Assembly (NCBI GenBank): GCA_000708835.1
Contig: DF236963.1
Location: 310,001-374,000, forward strand
Length of the DNA stretch: 64,000 nt
DNA from: Klebsormidium nitens
Taxonomy: Eukaryota > Streptophyta > Klebsormidiophyceae > Klebsormidiales > Klebsormidiaceae
Direction of reading: 5' to 3'
Shown: positions 1-10,183 of the stretch, piece by piece
How positions within the stretch are numbered: position 1 is the stretch's first letter
Layout of the letters: each line of letters starts with the position of its first letter
The notes under the pieces: model-generated
The model's database searches: none
Told to the model about the DNA's origin: nothing
What the model saw: only the letters and a program-made list of their open reading frames with translations
Position numbers and translations under genes: made by a program

Positions 1-3000
1 AGCTTCAACATAGCAGTGAAATCATGGAAAGACAAAGCGCTAACAGCGGGAGGGGGAAGCAAAAACCTGGTGGAATCGAGGAGGGATCTCCCCTGCCTCG
101 TTTGCAGAAAGTTTTCCAACACCGTGCAAGTCTACCAGGACTTCCGGGCCTTACTGCAACACGCTGAGACGCACAGAAAGTTGGAGCCATTCCAACACGC
201 TGCTTACAGTGCGGCGCTGAGGCAGATCGAATCAGAAGCGGAAGGGAATGGGAACGAGTTGGTCCCGGCGAAGAAGAAACTGAAGGTGCTGGAACCCCCT
301 GAAAAGGTCTGGCCGCCAGTTGTTGTGGTAGAGAATCTGAGGACGGGGACTAAAGGGGGAAAGTGGGACGGGGTATCCGAACGGGAGATTAAGAAGGCGT
401 TTGGAGACCAGGGGCCAATTCGAAAAGTGACGGAAAAGTGGAGGGGCGATGGGCACACAGGTGCGTTTAAGTTACTTTCTCAGGTTTGATTGTTTGTTTG
501 TTCTTTGCTGTGCGTTTTTTCTTGCAGTTGATCCGATTATTCGTTTGTTCTTTGCTGTCCGTTCTTTTCTACGATCGATCCATCTCCTTGGCAGTCTGAA
601 AAGTCCCTTGTAAACTTCCGTGCAGCTGAAAAGACGTGTTTGGTCACGGCCTGATTTGTAGCTAAAGCAGACGTCCGTTCTTGGATTGACAGACGCTATA
701 CTATACCAAAGTTTCACCAGGACCAGATTCTAAATATCGCTCCTGCAGGAGTGGTTCTTCTCCACTTCGAGTAAACGCGTGATGTTTATGACCAAGCTCA
801 CGATTGAGAACCATTTTTTCACAAACTGACGAACATTTTCGACTTTCAACTTCACCAAGACCGAGTCCTAACTCTCAATCTCGAGTCCTCCCCAGGCGTA
901 CTTCTTCCCACTTCGAGGATGATTGTTACAGGCACCACAGAGCTACAACCGTTCGTCCTCAGATTCACAGGCGCTACCAGTTTCTTAAGTCACCAGACTG
1001 ACATGACCCTTAGTTCGTATCTTCTTGCAGGCGTGGGTCTCCTCCACCTCGACAGGATCTATTACGCTTACGACCGAGCTTTGTCAAACTGGATATAGTT
1101 CTTCGAGTTCTATGTCTGCCGAAACCGCATGTTGACTCGCATCTCCTCTTCAGGCGTGATTTTTCTTCGATTCGATCTGACCTGTTACATTTACACCGTT
1201 CATGGCTAAGTAGCCTCTTTCCATTTCCAACTAATGGATGGTCTACCCTTTTAGACCTGGATATCGAGCGCCTAGACACCTATCAATCGATACAGGTTCA
1301 CCAAGATTCGTCTCTCACCCTCGGTCTCAATCCCTTCCCCAGGCATGGTTCTTCTTCACTTCGAGGAGACCTGTTACGGTTACAACCGAGCTCATAACTG
1401 TGTAGCCATGTTTTTGAACTTCGACAAACGCCACACCATTCTGAAAATCCGCCAAGACTAAACCCGGAGTCTGAAGTTATAACGCTACTACAGGCGTGGT
1501 TCTTCTTCACTTCGAGGAGACCTGTTACGGTTACGATCGAGCGCAGGAGATGGGCGAATGCTGGCGCGCGAAAGGGCAGGGGCGCGACGACTGGGAGAAG
1601 CTTCGACCTCCTCGGAAAAGATACGGCGAGTCGGTCGAATCGGAGCATGCCACGTGGCAACGATACATGCGAAGACTGGTGGAGGAGGACGGGAGCCGGC
1701 GGCTGTTCTGTTACCTTGCGACGGTGGCAGATATGGAGCGCTTTGAAGGGTGAGCAGTTGGACCTTCTTTTCATGTTTGATTTTGGAGCTTTTTCTTTCG
1801 AGAGATAGTGACTTTCCGATGTGCCAAGAACGGAGACTTCAAAAGCTCAGGTTTTGAGGGGTTTGTTATCGAGGGTCGTGTTCTGTGTTTTAATGATGTA
1901 GATAAGGGAAGCCAGAACGTGCCACATGCACTTCCGGCGAAAGAAGGTGATAGTGCCGACTGGATTTCGCTGACCCAAACGTGCTCTACTCGGCATGCCC
2001 AACTGGCTGAGAACGAAAGATCAGACTCTAAGTCGCTGAGGGAGATTATACGAAGTTCAAACAGCAAGTGTCTTTGACCACGGCCGACTAGTCGAACGTA
2101 AGAGAAACGTAAAAGCAGCACCAGCAATGAGCAGGTTCCGACGTTCTGAGACTTGAATCTGAGGTCTCGAGCAAACTCAAACGATTTCCCACTTCTCTTT
2201 GGATCCCTAGGAACCTTTTTGACATTTTGGGCACCTCTAATTCCCCGATGTCTTGATAGTTTCACTATCTTCTGAACGCGAGACGCCGTGCGTTTGTGGA
2301 AGGCCTTGGCTTTCACGTGTGCCCACTTTTTAGGATTTTAGGGTTTTAGGGAAACCCTAAAACCTTAAGAACCCTGAACCAAAACAGTCTTCTGTCCGGA
2401 ATGCGCAGGAAGGAGAAGGGGAAAAGGTGGCAGCCCATCTCCGGCGAGGAACTAGAGGCGCGGCGAAAACGGGAGAAGAGCGCCGTACTGGAGGGCAATT
2501 TGGAGCACGCCAAGACGCGGCTGGCGAATCAAGAGCTGAAGCAGCGGAACGCGGAACTGACCAGCGCGATGCAGGAGAAGGAGGTGGAGCTGCAGGCGGT
2601 GCGCATGGAGCGCGCACACCTCAACGAGCAGCACGAGCAATGGGTGAGTCCATGCATCATCGAGTTTCAGCATATTAGCGTCCACGTTTGTGTAGTCAGG
2701 GGAGTTGGCAACGTTTGTACGTACGCTGCATTCCTTGCCAGTCCGAGAATCCAGTTTCGGATCTGCGTGAACTACCCTCACCGAAAGCAGGAGCGCGCCT
2801 CGTCCAAGCAACGGAGACAACCCCTCTTCCCAATCCTCGCGCTGCAATGTTTGACATCCGCTTTTCCAAGATCCAGGATTCTACTACGTCTGGTTGTGCA
2901 GGTGCGCGAGCGGCTGGCGCGCAGCGAGCAAGTGCACTTGGAGGAAAAGCGCGCGGCGCAAAAGCGGGCCGACGAAGAGAAAGCGGCGCTTGAGGCACGA

Positions 3001-5354
3001 CTCGAGGAGATGCACCGGGCCAGAAGGGAGGACCACAAAGCGATGGCGGAGCTGAAAAGTGGAGCTGAATCGTGAGACCCTTCACTGTTTGGTTGTTTAT
3101 CCTTTTTTCAATCATGTTGGGGTCTCGATCTTCGTTGACTTGGAAGTTCTGGGGCAATCTTGAGGCGCACCGATTCAGAAGGGAGATCCGCAAAGCAACA
3201 GTGGCATGATTTGAAACACAAAGAGTAAAACAGTGTCAATTCTCAGTTTGTCTGACGAGTCGCATGCATCCTCGATCGAGCATATAAAGAGGGCACGGAG
3301 GGGAGAGCAAAGCGACGGAGGTCCGGGTGGGCTTGCAATGTCTACATGCTTGACAAAGTTTGCAGATTAGCAACGTGTTGAGCTTTCTCCTCTTGTCCCT
3401 TTAAGTCAAGGGTCTGGTGACGATTCCTCTTTCAAATTTTGTTTTCATTCTGCTAATTGGGAAGCTCAGTATCACTTTTAAGGCGCCAGATGTGCACGTC
3501 CCCGGGCCTCGAACCACTTGACGCAGAAAGGAGCAGGTTCCTCGTGACCAAGCAAAGCTACAGGAACCAACCCACGAATCCCGAATCTCAAAACTTCAAA
3601 AGTCCCTTTGAGCAGGCGCGAGCGACAGCTGCCATACGAACGTGAGACGGGTCTTACAGCGATGGAACGAAGATGAAAAGGTTTCTCTAAATAGGCACCG
3701 TGAAAGAACAAACTTGAAAATTGTAGTTATCGGGCCCTGTTACCTCATCATACTTTCGTGTAGCCTTGAGCACAGCTGTTAGGCGGATTTGAGACGGGAC
3801 TCAAAGCGATGGAATGGAAAAGAGAAGGTGCCTCTAAGAACTTCCTCTAAGAAGCATGGTTACGATTGAACCTTTTTTTTTTTGAGGTCCTGGAAACGGA
3901 TTTGGTCTTCCAAAATGAGGACTTCCTCAGCGTATGCTTGCGTACCCGCAAGCGCCAGCTGCGACACGTGTTTGACAAAGCTATAAAAATGGGACAGAGA
4001 AAGTTCCTGTGAATAAGCATGGCTAATAACAAAACGCAGTTTTGAAAATTTGCACGCCTAATTTTCAATGTATCCTTACGCAGCCGGGAACGTCAGCTGC
4101 GGCACGTGTTTGAGACGGGGCTCAAAGCGATCGACGCGGAGTACAACGACAAGGAGAAGGTGCTCGTGACGCGCACCGAGGAGCATCTGCGGCAGGAGCG
4201 CGAGCGGCTGCAGGCGTGAGTGGTGCTGACGTCATCGTTGAAAGCTGTCTGACGTCACTTCGAAAAGCGTGGTAAAACTTCCGAGTGGATGTGCAGTTGC
4301 AAGTGGAAACGAGCCAGAAGTCGAAAGGGGAAGTCAGCTGGACCCGCCACGCTGACGTCAGCAAGCCTTCAGGAGTGGGCCTCTTTTGATCTCGGTTCTC
4401 GATTCGATCTTGTTTGTTGAGTAGCACGGCGGAAGGAGAAGGTGCAGGTGTGAATGACGTTGACGTGCGACGTCTTTCAGGTTCGTTGCTGATGTCAGCA
4501 AGCCTTCTGGGGCCTACTGGGGCCCAACCCCTGCAAGGTCTGCTTCTCGTTCTGCGTCCAGAACAGCGGGAGTTAATGAAGGAGGTTGAGCCCCCTGCTT
4601 CTTTCCCTGCATTTCCTCCTTTATTTTCCAATTATTCTCAGCACTTTCTCCTGATGATTCTAGTCACAGCTAATCCCCACTTTTGCTGTCTTCGCAGGGA
4701 GAAGGAGGCTGCGACCCGTAACCTGCTCGCAGAACAGCGGGAGAAGATGGAGGAGATTGAGCGCGAGCGCGCGCGCGCACAAGAGATGATGGAGGAGGCC
4801 AAGAAGCTGTACGACGCGCAGAAGATGCGGGAGAAGGACGGGCAGGAAGAGGTGATTCCCCACTTTGAGGACTCAAGTTGTTTGCATTTTTGACAAAAGA
4901 AGAGAGAAGCGCGGGAAAGTGAGGCGCATTTCATTCGGGAAGGTCGAGAGTGGGAGGGCAGATGGAGCCGAGAATTGCAAGGAGTCGCCGTCGAGGCTTT
5001 TAGAGCCCCTGAAGGTTCGCATGCATATCAGCCTTCCGCTTTTATACGCTACTGAAAGGAAGAAGATAGGATAATGAGGGAAGGCAGGAGGAGGGGAATG
5101 ACAAATTGTTAGGATCTGATTCCGGTACGACCTGTCCTGATCCGGGCTCGCTTTTGCAGGTCGACGAGCGGAATGAGTGCGGCATATGCCTAGAAGACTT
5201 CGGTGACGAGCTAAAGCGGGCGGTCATGGCGTGCGGCCACGCAAAGTATTGCAAGGCCTGCTCGGAGGCTTACTTGAAGCTTCAGAAGCCGCCGTACAAG
5301 TGCCCAGTGGGGCATAAGCTGCGCAACAAGATGGCGCTGGAACTCTGTCTGTGA
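1..5354 (+). CDS. zf-XS / XS domain / coiled-coil / RING-like protein (SGS3/FDM-related), 5' partial
   Basis: Exons that keep phase: 1-460, 1494-1749, 2409-2643, 2902-3071, 4084-4215, 4698-4851, 5160-5354 (stop TGA), 533 residues from the window edge. Order: zf-XS zinc finger (CLVC...YQDFRALLQHAETH), XS domain beginning at KVWPPVVVVENL and finishing in exon 2 (GVVLLHFEETCYGYDRA), long charged coiled coil in exons 3-6, then a C-terminal RING-like module starting CGICLEDF. XS domains bind dsRNA in plant SGS3/IDN2/FDM proteins of RNA silencing and RNA-directed DNA methylation, so an RNA-silencing role is inferred. Those relatives end in a coiled coil or an XH domain; a RING end suggests ubiquitin ligase activity. 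The start lies outside the window or in an earlier exon: frame 1 is open at base 1 with no ATG. Introns 1, 4 and 5 carry ghost junctions. Confidence 0.85.
496..577 (+). repeat. short tandem duplication in intron 1
   Basis: Two copies of a T-rich 26-bp stretch (GTTTGTTCTTTGCTG plus a CGTT tract) begin near 496 and 552, about 56 bp apart, just after the exon 1 donor. They differ at a few bases. No function is visible. Confidence 0.6.
690..1550 (+). repeat. Array of five decoy acceptor junctions plus the real one (XS gene intron 1)
   Basis: Six copies of one unit lie in tandem. Each has an upstream stretch often containing CACCAAGAC or similar, a pyrimidine run, an AG, then exon-like DNA resembling TTCTTCACTTCGAGGAGACC and TGTTACGGTTACGACCGAGC. 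The AG ends at 748, 895, 1030, 1153, 1342 and 1493 (real). Spacings are 147, 135, 123, 189 and 151 bp. The copy at 1342 is almost identical to the real exon start for about 50 bp; the earlier ones are progressively worse, with frameshifts and stops. The real site is set by phase with exon 1 (split G|GC glycine codon) and by XS-domain continuity. Confidence 0.9.
2334..2363. repeat. Telomere-like inverted repeat in intron 2
   Basis: TTTTAGGGTTTTAGGG runs straight into AAACCCTAAAACC, giving a perfect 10-bp inverted repeat (GGTTTTAGGG / CCCTAAAACC) with a 3-base loop at 2341-2363. The unit matches TTTTAGGG/TTTAGGG telomere repeats and the plant telo-box. It lies about 45 bp before the exon 3 acceptor. 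It may be a scar of telomerase-type repair or a hairpin; function unknown. Confidence 0.7.
3150..3340 (+). repeat. Ghost copy of the exon 4 3' end (XS gene intron 4)
   Basis: 3157-3212 (CTTGAGGCGCACCGATTC, then AGAAGGGAGATCCGCAAAGC) resembles the end of exon 4 at about 2990-3050 (CTCGAGGAGATGCACCGGGC, AGAAGGGAGGACCACAAAGC). A weaker third copy may lie at 3290-3335. The copies have lost the frame. Confidence 0.65.
3600..4150 (+). repeat. Three ghost copies of the exon 5 start plus the real exon
   Basis: The real exon 5 start (CGTCAGCTGCGGCACGTGTT, then TGAGACGGGGCTCAAAGCGA) has decayed copies at about 3608-3692, 3768-3840 and 3945-4012. They keep blocks such as GAGACGGGACTCAAAGCGAT and GCCAGCTGCGACACGTGTTT, and AGAGAAGGTG for AGGAGAAGGTG. 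Units are 140-170 bp apart. Stops and indels interrupt every ghost. The exon at 4084-4215 is chosen because it joins exons 4 and 6 in phase and continues the coiled coil. Confidence 0.85.
4340..4610 (+). repeat. Intron 5 duplication with ghost of the exon 6 start
   Basis: 4353-4382 (TGACGTCAGCAAGCCTTCAG) recurs near 4490 (TGATGTCAGCAAGCCTTCTG). A ghost of the exon 5 donor is possible at 4424-4460 (GAAGGTGCAGGTGTGAATGA against GCGGCTGCAGGCGTGAGTGG). 4535-4600 contains CAGAACAGCGGGAG and GAGGTTGAG, matching exon 6 at 4727-4766. The intron therefore holds pieces of both flanking junctions. Confidence 0.65.
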
Positions 5355-6221
5355 TAGAGTCGTTTGAAGGTCACGGCGAGGTTCAGCCGCCAGCTCCATC
5401 GGTCGCGCGAGGAGTTTTATACTCGTAGATCGAGATGGTGCGTTGTACTGTTGCTGAAGCAGATCGTCCTGCAGCACATTCGGAACAGATCGCAAAGAGT
5501 GCGCCCTACTGCCCCAAATCGCCAACGAGTCGATCTCACAATTGTGTTCGTCAAAAAGGTTTTCTGTAGTAAGGGCCCATGCTGTACCGTACAGAGCATG
5601 TTGTAAACAAAGTCATGCACTGAGTAGTTTCAAGTCGTAGATGTCAATTGCCTACCGGCACTACATATCGCTCCTGCATCCCAGTTCTCCCCGTTGGTGT
5701 TTTGCCTGGGTATATCTTGTCAATTTTATTGAACATGTGTATACCATGTTCGCATATATCATTGCAGTTCAATTTGATGACTGGTCACTGCGCCGATCAC
5801 TTACTAACGTCTCAGTACGTCTACATATTCTTAATGCAGATGATGTCGGAATGATCGACTCGATCTTGGATCGGCTTGAATGCATGCACTTGAGCTATGT
5901 TGCGCATGCACGCGATCCGCAGTACCATCATTGCATGCATGACAAGGATCATTATCTCCGGATCTGTGGGCGGCTGCACTTTTGCAAGAACGGACTCATG
6001 TCATTTGGAGATTCAAAGATCGTGTACGTTTCATCCGCTGCAGTGCATCAAAGGTAGACCGGATATATCACAATCGACTGATGAAAATACTTCATGCACC
6101 TCAGTGACCGATCATGGCTTCATTTCCAATGAGCCTGGTCTGACTGCCACGAATGAATGAGTGATCAGACGCGACAGTGCTAAGCATGGCGGCAAAGTCA
6201 CACGTCTTCAATACCGGATAG
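5355..6221. other. Intergenic, between converging 3' ends of the XS-RING gene and NDC1
   Basis: No gene recognised. The first 200 bp are probably 3' UTR of the XS-RING gene. 5870-5945 is rich in CATGCATG-type (RY-like) motifs and GATCG boxes. ORFs here are short and lack codon structure. Confidence 0.5.
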
Positions 6222-9200
6222 CTATTCCCTGAAGTCCAAGATAGCCCGCAGCTTTTCCACGTGCGCCGCGCGCGTGCCGAACGCCGGGCTGCCAGCTGGC
6301 AGCCAGTCCCTGTCATCCAGCACCGGTCCGCTTCCCGGCCGGAACACCAGCATCTCCCCCGCGAACTCCTCCGTGATGACGTGTAACGACACCCGGATGA
6401 CATCACCCAGAGCGAGCGCCGCGCTGGGGGCGTACGCCACCCGGCTGAAGCTGGCTCCCGGATTGACCAGGGGGCGCAGAAACCCGGAAATGAACCCCCC
6501 ATTTCGGGTGAAGAAGAGCCCGGCCTTTTGGACGGTCTCGATCGCGAGGAGGGCGGAGAGGAGCGTGGAGACGACACGTGGATTGGATGACGTCAGTTGG
6601 GCGACGCCGAAGGAGTCTTCCTTGCGGGAAGCGGCGGTGAGGGAGGAGGCGGCACGCGCGCCCCAGGCGCAGATCTGTGCATAGCGGAGAGATCCGTTCG
6701 GATTAGATTCGTTGACGTTTCACTTGACTGCCCGGCCCCTTTGCGAAACGGGACCCAACAAGCTGGTGCCAAATTCTTTGAGCGACCCGGTAGGAGCCGC
6801 TGTTTCCAGGACGGTGCAACTTCCGGTTTCGCCGAACAGTAACTTGCGGGCCAAAACAAAGCCGCCCGGAACAGTTTTCAAGGAAGGAGGAGTACATCAT
6901 TTTCGCAGCGAAGCTTTTGCAATCATACTTGCACGTCACCTGAGAGGGTTGTCTACAACAGCCTCTTCGCCCGCAGCACTTGTCACGTACGCCGTCGCAG
7001 AGCATTCGTGGTCTAATAAAGCCTAGGTGTGTTGGCCTTGGCTCTTACGCTCGACGCTTCAAGGCTTGTCGCCCTCAGCAAAGAACTGGCCGAAAAGCAG
7101 AAGCGTGAAAGTCACTGACCTGGAGGTCTCGGAGGATTTCTTCCGGGTCTCCCCCCCTTCTTTTCGTTTCCCTGGCTGCTGCCCCCATCTGCAGCTGAAA
7201 CTCCCCCGGCCTAGTTCCCGACCCCCCTCGCCCGTTGCCCCCACCCACCGCCAATTTCGCTCCTTCTATTACCCCCTCCACAGGCTCCAGACACAAGTCA
7301 ATCACTTTCTTATAGCTCGTCCCCGTCTCATCTCGGAAGAACGCAGCGCGGCGCCACTTGTCGACGCTCCGTTCGGCCACGTAGCACAGGTCGAGGAACG
7401 CCAGGTGGCGCGCGAGGGGTTTGGGGTTTCGGAGAGCGGTCAGGAGGGCGTCGGCGGGGGCGGTCTCAGTAGAAATGGTGCCCGGTGGGGGAGTAAAGTA
7501 GTGACGCTCAGTGAGGATAATCTGACAGAGGGGGAAACAGAAATGAATGCAGGTAGGGGGGGGCTTAGGCATTGAAGGGGGGCCCAATCACCACTTGGTG
7601 AGTCTGATCTGAGGGGGGGAGAACGGACAAAAAGAGAAGCGAACGCAGCTGAGGCGGCCTTCGGATCAAACCGGGGCCCGTCTGCTGGGGCCGAAGTGGA
7701 GCATTTTCGCTCCCGTGCAAAGTTGCGGACGGAGCAGAGCTAGGTCCCGTTCCATGACCGGATTTGGGAAACATATTAATGGACTCTGCAGAACTTGCTT
7801 CGAGATTATGAAGACAGCCTCCGTACAGCTCGCACGACCTCGAAGCTCCGTTCTTGTGCGGCATTCTAGTCCCAAGCGAGGTACTCTGCTGCTGCCCAGT
7901 TTCAATCTCGGCTTGGGGCCTATGTGCCTGTGAGGGGTTGTACAAATTGGTGTCAACGTGCCTGCTGCTATGTGCCACTCAGACTCTGTCCACCATCTGC
8001 CGTTCCTCGGAAGAGCAACGCTTGTCTGCGATCTTGACGCTTACCTCCGAAAATCGTCTCATCAGGACCAGCCTTGCAGGGACGCGAAACCTCCAGTTTG
8101 AGTTGATGCACCCCACCGAAACTCAACTTCTTGCCCGAGCTTAGTCAAATCCGAATTCGAGCAGAGAAGTAGCTAAGGGTTAGTATAACCGAAGAAGCTC
8201 CCTCACCCTTGCGACGCTGCGCCCCAGTTCCCAGCAGAACGCCGTCAGCGTCCCGACCATAGCCGAGAGAAGCGCCCGTTCCAGGAAAGAACCAATCCTA
8301 GCTGCTGATGACGGGTGGACGCGGTTCAGCAGCTCCCAAAAAATGAGCGCAGCTGTAGTGACGGAGAGGGAGAGGGACGCGGCGGGCCGGAGAGCGAGCT
8401 TCAGACGCTGGTACCAGGGACGCTGAGAGAACGAGGGGAGTCAGAGTTTTATACCACACAAGAAAGAGACACGTTTTCCAGTGGGTTCTGCGGTAGTATA
8501 ATATGCGCGTGTTGTATGTTCTTCTCAACCTGCTGATGTGCTTGCCTGGAGAAAGAATGTGATCACTGAGAAGGATTGTGGCTGCCCGCATGAGAAAGAC
8601 TATGTTGGGTTCGTGTAAATAATTCCAACCGAGCTGGCCTTTGGGGTCATGGCCGGGGCTAAGACGGAGAACTTTCAGCCAAATATTCGGAAATCGCTGC
8701 ACAAGTGACAGCAGATTATGGTTCGACTGCCTGTTGGCCTACATCTCTGTAAGGGTCCACATTCGACTTCTTCGTGAATAGTACAGCATAAAGCACCGAA
8801 CTTCCTTCCATACCATCCCAGTCAAAACAGGACGTTAGCCCATAGAGAAAGTAATGCAGTGATGCAACCCGACTACAATGGGAAACATCCTGCACCAGAC
8901 CTGACTAACGTATTAGTTGTAGCGTCACAATTCTCCTCAAAGAACAATTGAAACACCAAACCTCCATCTGCTCAAAGCAAGTTTTTCCTCACCTGAATTG
9001 GAGGGAAGCGAAGCACATAGTGCTGTGAGAGGAGGACCTGTGCCGCATACAGCAGGCCTAGACCGGCGCCAAACTGTATTGCCCATCGGACATCAGTTTG
9101 CGACGCCCCCAGTCTGAGAAGACCGACCCCCAGCACACTTAGTGCGCCGCTCGCCGCCACCAGAAGAAGGAACACAGTCCGCCTAGCTGAGATGGCGAGC

Positions 9201-9601
9201 TTTCTCCATCCCCCGTCTAGTTGCTTCACCTTTTCTTTTGGCGCCCCCAGGATTACGCTCAGCGAAGATGAGGTCAGCAGCTGTAAAAGCTCCTGGGCTT
9301 CAATCCCTGGCGAGTGCTCCGGCTCGGCGACTGTGCGGAACGATGCTAGAAACAGCAGCTGAGCAACTAGAAAGAGGGAGAATCCTGCCCAGAAGGAAGC
9401 GGAGAGTGGCGCGAGGAGGGCGGACCAAAGGCCGGACTTCAAGCAGGCGGGCAGGCACCATGTAACTAGCGCGAGAGAGGAGAAAAGGGCATGGAGCGCT
9501 CCAATGCGAAGCCAGCGGCGAATCTCCACGTCAGAAAGAGCGCCACTGGGCACCAGCGCTGACATGGCGGCACTCTGTTGCCAAAGACCACTGCCGCTCA
9601 A
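6222..9601 (-). CDS. NDC1: NDC1-like transmembrane nucleoporin
   Basis: Four exons, all joined in phase 0: 9601-8993, 8422-8207, 7521-7120, 6674-6222 (stop). About 559 residues, or 547 if the second ATG at 9565 is used. Exons 1-2 encode about six hydrophobic segments (for example LFSSLALVTWCLPACL, FWAGFSLFLVAQLLFL, WAIQFGAGLGLLYAAQ), as in Ndc1, an anchor of the nuclear pore in the pore membrane. The soluble half keeps the plant NDC1 pattern: FTPPPGT, PADALLTAL, RHLAFLDLCYVAE, then ICAWGARAASSL and FGVAQL. NDC1 helps insert pore complexes and anchors scaffold nucleoporins. It converges with the XS-RING gene and diverges from RRP12. No ghost junctions were seen in its three introns (570, 685 and 445 bp). 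Family call is from remembered plant patterns. Confidence 0.85.
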
Positions 9602-10183
9602 TTGCCTATAATTGCAACATTGTGGACAATGGGTGCTGAATTCAGCACAATGGCCACTTAATTACATATCTCCGTATCACCACATGCGCAGGCCTCTTTG
9701 TCCTAACTCCTACTCGAACAGTCGGATTCATCCGAAACCCATGCCCAAGAGGGACGCCATTGTGCAATGTAGGCGCTCCCCCCCCTTGCGAAGTGTCTTG
9801 GCTGAAACCCCGCTGTGTTGTTGCTGCATGTGGGTTTTGTCGTTGGCAGCTTGCCAAATTCTATGTGGATCCAGCATTACCAACCTGACACTTATACGAC
9901 ATATTCAATATTCATTTAGCCCACTTGAGGCAATTGGCAGTGTCAAAACGGTAAAGATTCCTGCAAAATTTCGATGCCACTGCCACATAATGATAGAGCG
10001 GGTGATCATCCGACAATCTGGAACACTGATGCTCTTGATGGGCCTGTCACACTGTCTCTAGCTCATCAAAAGCAGGAGTCAGGACGCCTTGCGATTTCTG
10101 GGCGTCTGAGCACTTTCACAATTTGGTAAACTGCCAAGACATTTGTTGATCAATTTGTGCCCTTCGACACAAGAGCGCTCACA
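9602..10183. promoter_or_regulatory. Shared upstream region of NDC1 and RRP12 (head to head)
   Basis: About 580 bp separate the two start codons, so promoters and 5' UTRs of both genes must lie here. Base use is less GC-rich than the exons. No unambiguous TATA box was identified. A bidirectional promoter is inferred from layout only. Confidence 0.5.

Noticed and set aside
690-1550. Regularly spaced repeats could suggest a CRISPR array or satellite
   Set aside because: Units are diverged, unequal in spacing (123-189 bp), and homologous to the adjoining exon start; they end at a live splice site.
1496-1753. Separate small ORF starting at ATG-like 1496
   Set aside because: It is exon 2 of the XS-RING gene; phase and XS homology join it to exon 1.
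2356-2620. Arg/Pro/Ala-rich minus-strand ORFs opposite GC-rich exons (also 14493-14771, 17172-17642, 17560-18087)
   Set aside because: Antisense shadows of real exons; no splice support or domains.
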